A stretch of 64,000 nucleotides of DNA from JANNYA01 sp031422315 (GTDB lineage Bacteria; Pseudomonadota; Gammaproteobacteria; Xanthomonadales; SZUA-5), in the NCBI GenBank assembly GCA_031422315.1, contig JANOQN010000053.1:1-64000 (forward strand), written 5' to 3'. This document shows positions 46,053 to 53,310 of this stretch, one piece after another. Every line of letters starts with the position of its first letter. Within the stretch, counting starts at the first letter, position 1. The notes beneath the pieces were generated by a model that worked only from the letters and a program-made list of their open reading frames with translations, was not told where the DNA came from and made no database searches. Made by a program: the position numbers and the translations under genes.

Positions 46053-47398
46053 GGGCTTACACCATCACTGATCGCAGCGACGACGCGCTCCATTTTGCTG
46101 GAGCGCGAGCCTTTGACGAGCACCTGCGATTCGGAAGTAATTTCACTTTTCAGCGCAGCAATCAGCACTTCTAGCGAATCAAACGCTTTGCCAAAGCGGG
46201 TGGCGCGCGCGGCTGCAGCGGTTTTTAGGCCTAAGCAAAAGAGTGTGCTCAGACCTTGCTGTTTAGCATAGTCGAATACTTGCGCGTGCAGCTGCGGTGA
46301 GTTTTCACCCAATTCCGCCATATCACCCAGCACTAAAATCGGCTTGCCAGGCAGCGCGCGCAGCGCGTCAATCGCGGCCATAACCGAGCCTGGATTAGCA
46401 TTGTAGCTATCATCAATTAGGTACCAGCCGCCAACTTGATGCACTTGCTGCAATCGGCCACCAGCGGCCTGCGTGCTTTGCAAGCCAGCGATGATGGCGG
46501 GCAAGTCTGCGCCTGCAGCGTAACTGAGGGCCGCTGCAGCCAAGGCATTGCGCACATTGTGCAGACCCAAAAGCGGCAGTTCAATCAGCGCATTGCCGAA
46601 CGGGCCTACAAGTTTGAAGCGTGTATGCGCGCTTATTTCGATTGCTTCAGCGCGTATCTGCGCCGCTGGAGCTAATCCGAACGTTAGTAGCCGCACATGT
46701 TTTGCCGCGTCGATAAATTCTGCACGGTGCGCGTCGTCCAAAGGAATAATCGCTACGCCATCTTTAGGCAGTGCGCGGTAAATCGCGGCTTTTTCATGCG
46801 CAACCGCTTCAATAGAAATCAGACGTTCCAAATGCGCAGCGGCAGCATTGTTGACTAGCGCAACCTGCGGCAAACCGATGCTGGCCAAATATTCAATATC
46901 GCCCGGTGCGCCCGCGCCCATTTCCAATACCGCAAATTGATCGCTGGCGCGCACGCGTAGCGCAGTAAGTGGCAGGCCAATTTCGTTGTTAAAATTACCG
47001 CTAGTGGCGCAAGTTGGCCCAACGTTTGACAGGATCGCGCTGGTAAAATTCTTGACCGTGGTCTTGCCGTTGCTACCGGTCAGGGCAATGCGTTTGCAGG
47101 GCATGCGCTTAAGCCAAGCACGCGCAAGTAAGCCCAAAGCGTGCTGGGTGTTCTGCACTTGAATTTGCGGCAATGCACAGCCGCTATCTAGCTTTTCTAC
47201 CAGCGCGGCAACTGCGCCTTGCGCTTTTGCTATCGCCATGTAGCTGTGGCCATCGAACTGCTCGCCCTGTAGCGCAACAAAAAGCGCACCGCTTGCCAGC
47301 AAACGGGTATCGGTATGCACGCTCGTCACGTGCGCAGCCGTGCTGCCGTGCAATTGACCGGCGCACATTGTGGCAATATCGGCGAGCTCAAGCTGCAT
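46046..47398 (-). CDS. murF: UDP-MurNAc-tripeptide--D-alanyl-D-alanine ligase
   Basis: 450 residues. Adds D-Ala-D-Ala to the tripeptide precursor. Seen: HTDTRLLASGALFVAL, TGSNGKTTVKNF, GNFNNEIGLPLTAL, LEMGAGAPGDI and DDSYNANPGSV. Overlaps murE by 11 bp and mraY by 7 bp. Confidence 0.98.
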   Translation of the reverse strand: MQLELADIATMCAGQLHGSTAAHVTSVHTDTRLLASGALFVALQGEQFDGHSYMAIAKAQGAVAALVEKLDSGCALPQIQVQNTQHALGLLARAWLKRMPCKRIALTGSNGKTTVKNFTSAILSNVGPTCATSGNFNNEIGLPLTALRVRASDQFAVLEMGAGAPGDIEYLASIGLPQVALVNNAAAAHLERLISIEAVAHEKAAIYRALPKDGVAIIPLDDAHRAEFIDAAKHVRLLTFGLAPAAQIRAEAIEISAHTRFKLVGPFGNALIELPLLGLHNVRNALAAAALSYAAGADLPAIIAGLQSTQAAGGRLQQVHQVGGWYLIDDSYNANPGSVMAAIDALRALPGKPILVLGDMAELGENSPQLHAQVFDYAKQQGLSTLFCLGLKTAAAARATRFGKAFDSLEVLIAALKSEITSESQVLVKGSRSSKMERVVAAISDGVSPC

Positions 47399-48887
47399 GC
47401 GCTGAATTTCCGCTTCGGAGTGCTAGCGCGCCTTGAGCTACGCGAAAATCGTCAAATGGGTGCTTTACGCCGTGTATTTCTTGATAATTTTCATGGCCTT
47501 TGCCAGCAATTAAAATCACATCGTTTGCTTGGGCTGTGCCAATACACGATTCAATAGCGGCGCTACGATCTAAGATTTGCAGAAAGTCGGCGCGCTGGGT
47601 TCGAACGCCATCGGCAATTGCCGCAACTATAGCCGCTGGCGCTTCAGTGCGCGGGTTATCGGTGGTGATGACAACTTGATCAGCAAGCCGCGCGGCAATT
47701 TCACCCATGAGTGCGCGTTTGCCAGTATCGCGATCACCACCGCAACCAAACACGCAGTGCAGCACAGCGCCCGTTGGCACGTGTGCGCGCAAGCTCGTCA
47801 AAGCCTGTTCGAGTGCATCTGGCGTGTGGGCGTAGTCGATCACGACTAAAGGGCCATCCGGCGCGCTCAGCTGATTCATGCGTCCCGGCACCGGACGCAT
47901 GGCTTCAAGCACGGGTTTCAGCGCTGCGAACTCAAAGCCTTCGGCCAGCAGCGCGGCAGTAACCGCAAGCGCATTACTGACATTGAAACGACCTAACAGC
48001 GGTAGATTGCAGGCCAGCGTTTGATCGCCAAATTGCAGCTGCAATTTGCTGCCGTGTACGTGCGCGGTGATTTCAACGGCGACTAAATCCGCGCCCGAAT
48101 CGGCGCGCAGCGAATACGTCAGACTTTTTTCAGCGCTGCCATACAAACTTTGCAGCTGCGAAAGGCTCAGCACAGCATCTAAGTTAATCACAGCATATTG
48201 CAGCCCTGGCGTATGAAACAGCTTAGCCTTGGCCGCAGCGTAGGCTTCCATATTGCCGTGATAGTCCAGATGATCGCGGGTCAAATTGGTATAGATCGCG
48301 CCTTTAAAGGTTACGCCAGCAACGCGGCCCTGATCGAGCGCGTGCGAGCTGACTTCCATGACTACCCGCGCCGCACCCGCAGCTTCCAACTCAGCCAAGC
48401 TTTGATGCACGGCAAGCACGTCTGGCGTGGTGCGATCAGATTCTACTAAGGCATCTAACAAACCTATGCCAAGCGTGCCGATGGTTGCTGTGGGCTTTCC
48501 GCTCAAGCTTTGCAATGCCCGCGCAAGCAGCTGAGTACAGGAAGTTTTGCCGTTCGTGCCGGTGATACCAACCACCAGCATGTGCTGCGCAGCATGGCCG
48601 CTAACTTGCAGTGCGAGTGCGCCTAGTTTGGCGCGCAGCTCTGGAATGACTGCACTTTGACTTGGCAAATTCGGTAAGTCATCTCCCGCTTCTACCAATA
48701 CAAATACCGCACCCTGGGCCAGCGCGTTTGCAGCAAACTGCAAGCCGTGGCTTAGCTGGCCCTGCAGCGCAACAAACACATCGCCCGGTTTTACCGCCCG
48801 CGAATCCAGCACTAGCCGATTAAATCGAATGGCATAGAACATCGGCGCAATGAACTGCGCGACTGCGGGTAAGTCACCTAATTTCAT
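47388..48887 (-). CDS. murE: UDP-MurNAc-L-alanyl-D-glutamate--meso-diaminopimelate ligase
   Basis: 499 residues. Seen: DSRAVKPGDVFVAL, GITGTNGKTSCTQL, SSHALDQGRVAG, DYAHTPDALE and the DNPRTEAP motif that selects meso-DAP over lysine. Start ATG (MKLGDLPAV) is 13 bp after the ftsI stop; an in-frame extension to 48968 lies inside ftsI and has no homology. Confidence 0.98.
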   Translation of the reverse strand: MKLGDLPAVAQFIAPMFYAIRFNRLVLDSRAVKPGDVFVALQGQLSHGLQFAANALAQGAVFVLVEAGDDLPNLPSQSAVIPELRAKLGALALQVSGHAAQHMLVVGITGTNGKTSCTQLLARALQSLSGKPTATIGTLGIGLLDALVESDRTTPDVLAVHQSLAELEAAGAARVVMEVSSHALDQGRVAGVTFKGAIYTNLTRDHLDYHGNMEAYAAAKAKLFHTPGLQYAVINLDAVLSLSQLQSLYGSAEKSLTYSLRADSGADLVAVEITAHVHGSKLQLQFGDQTLACNLPLLGRFNVSNALAVTAALLAEGFEFAALKPVLEAMRPVPGRMNQLSAPDGPLVVIDYAHTPDALEQALTSLRAHVPTGAVLHCVFGCGGDRDTGKRALMGEIAARLADQVVITTDNPRTEAPAAIVAAIADGVRTQRADFLQILDRSAAIESCIGTAQANDVILIAGKGHENYQEIHGVKHPFDDFRVAQGALALRSGNSAHAA

Positions 48888-48900
48888 CGCAGACTCGGCT

Positions 48901-50742
48901 TCATCGCAGCACCGGCTCCGCAACGGCTTCGGCAGCGGCGTCCAACATCTCTGGGGTGATTTTGGCAATCACGCCTGGGCTATAGGGTGCATCTGGGGTG
49001 GTGTTCAATAAGCGCAATGCGCCGCCAACCACTTTAGAAAACACCGGCGCGGCGACTGCACCGCCATAATAAGCGCCGCCGACTGGATCGTTAATCACCA
49101 CCACACAGGCGACGCGCGGATTGCTAGCAGGTGCGAACCCGGCAAATAAACCAATGTAACGTGCTTGGTAGCCTTGCGGACTGGCTTTGCGCACCGTGCC
49201 GGTTTTACCCGCGACGCGATAATTGGCAATTTGCGCCAACTGTGCGGTGCCCTGGCGCGTAGTCACGGTTTCTAACATCGCGCTGATTTGCGCGGCGATG
49301 ATCGGGTCAATAATCGCTTCATCGGGCTCGTTCGCATTTAACATCATGCTGGGCTTGCGCATGCGGCCCTGATTCCCTAGCGCGGCATAGGCACCGGCAA
49401 TTTGCAGCGGCGTGGCTGACATTCCGTAACCAAAGCTCAAGGTGGCTTTTTCGACGTCACGCCAGCGTTTTGCTTCATTCAAATAGCCTGGCGATTCACC
49501 CGGAAAGCCTGAGCCTGACACCGCACCAAAGCCGAAGCGTTTGAACATATCGTGCAGCTGATCGTTCGACAAATCACCGGCGATTTTTGCCGCGCCGATA
49601 TTGGAGCTGTGCATCATCACGCCGGTCAAATCCAGCACCCCATAGTTGCGGGTGTCTTTGACGTGGGTTGCCGCAGCTGCCGGAATGCCGGTATCAATTA
49701 ACGAGCGCTCGTTGAATTTTCCCGATTCCAGCGCCGCCGCCACGGTAAAGCTTTTCATCACGGAACCCGGCTCAAACACATCGGTCGCAGCGCGGTTGCG
49801 CAGGTTCGAACCCGCACTGCGATCGCGCAGATTTGGGTTATAGCTAGGCTGATTCACCATCGCTAGAATTTCGCCGGTCGGCACGTCTAGCATCACGAGA
49901 GACCCGGACGATGCTTTGTGCTGCAAGATCGCCGATTTAAGCTCGCGATACGCCAAATATTGAATGCGCCGATCTATTGACAGCCGTAAATCCTGGCCCG
50001 GTTCGGCAGCTTTGAGCAAATCGACATCGGCTACGTGCTGGCCTTTGCGATCTTGCATGACGCGCTTATTGCCCGGCTTACCCGTCAGCCAGTGATCAAA
50101 CGCCAGCTCCGCGCCTTCTTGGCCGCGATCATCAATACTGGTAAAACCTAGCAAATGTGCGCTGACTTCGCCGGTCGGGTAAAAACGCCGAAATTCGCGC
50201 TGCGCATATACGCCGGGTAGCTTTAAATCGGCAATTTTCGCAGCCCATTCTGGGTTCAAATGGCGGCGCAGATAGATAAATTCGCGATCAGAAAATTGCG
50301 TCAAGCGCTGCTGGACAAATTCGGGCTTAAGCTCAAGCAGCTCGGCTAGCACAGTTAGATCAGCACCTGCAGCCAGCAGCTCAGCTGGGTTCGCCCAAAT
50401 CGAAGTGACCGGCGTAGAAATTGCCAAAGGCTCGCCATTGCGATCTAAAATGGCGCCGCGATAGGCCGAAATCGGCACCGAGCGCATGTAGCGCATATCG
50501 CCTTGTTTTTGATAAAAAGCAGAGCGAATCACCTGCACGTCAATTGCCCGCCCCAACAATGCCGTGGTACATAGGCAAAGCCCAAGCAGCACCCAATTCA
50601 AGCGTTTGCGCGGATCAAACTGCGTGCGGCGCTGGCGCTCAGAGCTGCGCGCTTCTACTTTGCTTTCCGCAGCGGCTACCGTCTGCACTTTTTCAGGCAC
50701 ATGGCGCGGCGAAACGCCTTTGCTCGGCGGACGCAAACTCAT
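48901..50742 (-). CDS. ftsI: Peptidoglycan D,D-transpeptidase FtsI (PBP3)
   Basis: 613 residues. Short basic cytosolic part, one membrane segment (about 48-66), dimerisation domain beginning RGAILDRNGEPLA, then the penicillin-binding domain with SVMK (Ser327 nucleophile), SSN (379-381) and KTGT (about 513). Crosslinks septal peptidoglycan. 10 bp after the ftsL stop. Confidence 0.98.
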   Translation of the reverse strand: MSLRPPSKGVSPRHVPEKVQTVAAAESKVEARSSERQRRTQFDPRKRLNWVLLGLCLCTTALLGRAIDVQVIRSAFYQKQGDMRYMRSVPISAYRGAILDRNGEPLAISTPVTSIWANPAELLAAGADLTVLAELLELKPEFVQQRLTQFSDREFIYLRRHLNPEWAAKIADLKLPGVYAQREFRRFYPTGEVSAHLLGFTSIDDRGQEGAELAFDHWLTGKPGNKRVMQDRKGQHVADVDLLKAAEPGQDLRLSIDRRIQYLAYRELKSAILQHKASSGSLVMLDVPTGEILAMVNQPSYNPNLRDRSAGSNLRNRAATDVFEPGSVMKSFTVAAALESGKFNERSLIDTGIPAAAATHVKDTRNYGVLDLTGVMMHSSNIGAAKIAGDLSNDQLHDMFKRFGFGAVSGSGFPGESPGYLNEAKRWRDVEKATLSFGYGMSATPLQIAGAYAALGNQGRMRKPSMMLNANEPDEAIIDPIIAAQISAMLETVTTRQGTAQLAQIANYRVAGKTGTVRKASPQGYQARYIGLFAGFAPASNPRVACVVVINDPVGGAYYGGAVAAPVFSKVVGGALRLLNTTPDAPYSPGVIAKITPEMLDAAAEAVAEPVLR

Positions 50743-50752
50743 AAAATCTTGC

Positions 50753-51031
50753 TCACTGGTTTATCACCATGACATTTTCTGGCCCCGGAAATTGCAAGCC
50801 CAGACGCTCACGCGCGATTTGCTCGACTCTGGAATTTTCGCTCCAAGTTGCTTGTTCTAACTGTAACCGGCCCCATTCCAGCTGCGCTTCATCCTGCGCA
50901 TGTGATAGCTGTTCCAGCGTTTGATAGAGCTCACGCGCGCGGTGTTTAGACCACGCCAAAGCAATGCTAGAGGCCACTACCGCGGCCAGCAGCACCAAAC
51001 AAGTTGTACGCATATTGCTCGAATCACTCAT
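50753..51031 (-). CDS. ftsL: Cell division protein FtsL
   Basis: 92 residues: a membrane segment (CLVLLAAVVASSIALAW) followed by a periplasmic coiled coil (ELYQTLEQLSHAQDEAQLEW) and a conserved end ERLGLQFPGPENVMVI. Start decided by the ATGA overlap with rsmH; an upstream in-frame extension to 51088 lies in rsmH. Confidence 0.95.
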   Translation of the reverse strand: MSDSSNMRTTCLVLLAAVVASSIALAWSKHRARELYQTLEQLSHAQDEAQLEWGRLQLEQATWSENSRVEQIARERLGLQFPGPENVMVINQ

Positions 51032-51933
51032 GCGATTTTCTCCGCCACGCGCAGCACTGCAGAACGGGCGCGCGGGTTCGCTTTGCATTCCAAATCGTCA
51101 GCAAACTGCGCTTTCCCAACGGCGTACAACCGGGCAATAAAATCACTGGCTGCCATAAAATCACGTCGTGATGCCGCTGGCGCTTTGGCGTGACTCGCAA
51201 TAAATTGTTTGACGATACGATCTTCCAACGAATGAAACGCGATGACTGCCATGCGTGCGCCAATTTTCAAAACCCGCAGCAGCGCAGCTAGCGCGCGCGC
51301 AATTGAGCCCAGCTCATCATTGACGGCAATGCGAATCGCTTGAAAAACCTGCGTGGCCGGGTTGCGCCCGGGTTTGCGGGTGCGCTTTATTTCGTCGACT
51401 TTTTCGGCCAGTTGCAGCGTGGTATTTAGCTCGCCTCGCACAGCACACAGCGCGCGTGCGATGAATTTAGCTTCCGGTTCGTCGCCATATTCACGCAGCA
51501 CTCGCAGCAACTCGACTTCACTAACCTGCTTGAGCCAAGCAGCAGCGCTTAGGCCGGTGCTGGTGTCCATACGCATGTCTAGCGGGCCATCAGCCTGGAA
51601 GCTAAAACCGCGCTCAGCTTGATCTAACTGCGGTGATGACACGCCTAAATCCAACAGCGCGCCGTCAAAATAATCTGCCGGCAGATTGGGTAATAGATCC
51701 GCAAAATTGCCGTGCATTACATTGACCCTTACATCCTCAAACGCCAAGGCATTTGCGGTAGCAATGGCCTGCGGATCGCGATCCATCACGGTAATTCGAC
51801 CTGCGGCTGACAACTGCGCCAAAATGGCGCGCGCATGACCGCCGCGCCCAAAAGTCGCGTCTAGATAGTGCCCGTCTGGCTTGATGGCCAGCGCAGCAAT
51901 GCACTCTTGCAACATCACCGGAACGTGCGTCAC
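51028..51933 (-). CDS. rsmH: 16S rRNA (cytosine1402-N4)-methyltransferase
   Basis: 301 residues. SAM-dependent methylation of C1402 in 16S rRNA. Seen: HVPVMLQECIAAL, DATFGRGGHARAIL, DLGVSSPQLDQAERGFSF, NPATQVFQAIRIAVNDEL and FHSLEDRIVKQF. Overlaps mraZ and ftsL by 4 bp each. Confidence 0.98.
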   Translation of the reverse strand: MTHVPVMLQECIAALAIKPDGHYLDATFGRGGHARAILAQLSAAGRITVMDRDPQAIATANALAFEDVRVNVMHGNFADLLPNLPADYFDGALLDLGVSSPQLDQAERGFSFQADGPLDMRMDTSTGLSAAAWLKQVSEVELLRVLREYGDEPEAKFIARALCAVRGELNTTLQLAEKVDEIKRTRKPGRNPATQVFQAIRIAVNDELGSIARALAALLRVLKIGARMAVIAFHSLEDRIVKQFIASHAKAPAASRRDFMAASDFIARLYAVGKAQFADDLECKANPRARSAVLRVAEKIA

Positions 51934-52376
51934 AACGGTAGCGCCAGCATTTCTGCAGTCAATGCTGCTTCAGCAATCGGTGATTCCATGCGCGCCTGAT
52001 ATGCCGACTCGCTCCAGAGCTCGAATTTTTTGTCCAAACCCAGCAGCACCCCACTTTTCCCCAGCTCGATCTGCAGGCGCTGTGAATGCGGCAGCACGAT
52101 GCGGCTGCTGTTATCAAGCTCAACGGTTGCTGCTGCGCCTACAAGGCGGCGCTGCAAATCCCGATGTGCCGCTCGCGCACTGTTGAGCGCCATGACCGAC
52201 GCGCGAATGCGATCCCACTCATCAACCGCAAACAACCACAAACATCCCGCTTCATAAGGGTTGTAGCTGACCACCAATTGGTTTCGGCTCAGCGAAGCAA
52301 TATGCGCACGATGCTCGGTCGGGATCGCAAAGCGACCCTTCTCATCCATGCTGACACGTGATTCACCGAAAAACAT
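51930..52376 (-). CDS. mraZ: Transcriptional regulator MraZ
   Basis: 148 residues with two AbrB-like halves: MFFGESRVSMDEKGRFAIPT with WLFAVDEWDRI, and VGAAATVELDNSSRIVLP. MraZ represses its own operon by binding spaced repeats upstream; a fitting array lies at 52451-52500. The start MFFGE is the family start; in-frame extension to 52496 runs through the regulatory region. First gene of the dcw cluster. Confidence 0.97.
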   Translation of the reverse strand: MFFGESRVSMDEKGRFAIPTEHRAHIASLSRNQLVVSYNPYEAGCLWLFAVDEWDRIRASVMALNSARAAHRDLQRRLVGAAATVELDNSSRIVLPHSQRLQIELGKSGVLLGLDKKFELWSESAYQARMESPIAEAALTAEMLALPL

Positions 52377-52450
52377 AGACCGTCCGATTAGATTTCTGAG
52401 CGTTTGAATAACTTGAAATAGGGGTCGTGGGTTTGAGGGCTGCAACTTCA

Positions 52451-52500
52451 CTCCACAATTTGCCACAAATAGCCGCAATTTGCCATTTTTTACCACCCAC
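52451..52500 (-). promoter_or_regulatory. MraZ-binding repeat array upstream of mraZ
   Basis: On the minus strand five 10-bp units in phase each carry a TGG-like core: TGGTA, TGGCA, CGGCT, TGGCA, TGGAG, separated by 5-base spacers. In E. coli MraZ binds TGGGN repeats with 5-base spacers upstream of mraZ. Spacing here is identical, with TGGCA as the main core. The array lies 75-124 bp upstream of the mraZ start. Confidence 0.72.
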
Positions 52501-52839
52501 GCACACTATTTCCATGACTGATGGCTGTCAAGGAAATGTCTGGTAAATCAGCTGACTTGCGCGCGTTTTGTGGGTTTTGTCTGCAAAAATTCATTATTTT
52601 GGCAGGCCTTTAAAACGAGCAAATGCAAAAAGAAAACCAATGGAGAACAATAATTCGGGGTTTATCGCTAAACCCAGGTTATGCACTTGTCGAGATAGGG
52701 TAGCCAAGCTTGATAAGCTGTAATGACTTAATAAAGCTCAAAAACCAGGCTATGAACCCTGCATTTCACTTTACGCGTCATAGAAAATGCACATTCATGC
52801 GCTTGATTGACTTATGGATGGCGCTTAGCCTTTTGACGC

Positions 52840-53124
52840 GTGTTTTTTAGCGATCAAGGTGCGCTCAAGCGCGCTGCGGATTTGCCACATCCGGTGGAAT
52901 TGCATTGCGCGCGTTTGGGGCTCATTGAAGCCTAGGGTATCGAACGCGGCGCACATGAAGCCTCGCTGCAGGAAGTCATCGCCGCCCTCAAAAACCATGG
53001 CAATGGCGTCGATGCCGCGCAGGCGTTGGGTATTAAGCGGGATCAACTTGTGTGGCGTTTACGGCAGTCGAATTTGACGATTGGCAAGGTTTTGGATTTA
53101 GCCAACCAAGCTGGCGACGATTAG
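52840..53124 (+). pseudogene. Fis-type helix-turn-helix reading frame interrupted by an amber codon
   Basis: From GTG 52840 one frame runs 95 codons to TAG 53122, with a single in-frame TAG at 52933. The second part reads SLQEVIAALKNHGNGVDAAQ then ALGIKRDQLVWRLRQSN, which fits the Fis-type HTH_8 pattern. No start codon follows the amber, and no family match is evident for the first 31 codons. Most likely a gene remnant. The rest of the 934-bp interval between mraZ and the kinase (52501-52839 and 53125-53310) shows no gene to me. Confidence 0.5.
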
Positions 53125-53310
53125 CGCAAAGCGCCCAAAAAAAACCGCCGACAACATAGTCATTTCGAATAAAAATGGGGTTTTGAGCTAGGATGATTTA
53201 GGTTAAAACACATCGGCCATGTCTAAACTGCGAATTGAATTGAAACTTTGCCACAGGCGCTACATTAGATGCCCGCATCGTGGCGAATTAAATAGGCCTA
53301 AAACCAGCTA

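Noticed and set aside
52677..52686. Single DnaA-box-like TTATGCACT upstream of mraZ
   Set aside because: One imperfect site without clustering, AT-rich unwinding region or dnaA/dnaN neighbours is no origin.
52825..53046. 73-codon frame on the minus strand opposite the HTH remnant
   Set aside because: The plus strand has a recognisable Fis-type HTH in the same place; the minus frame has no family pattern.
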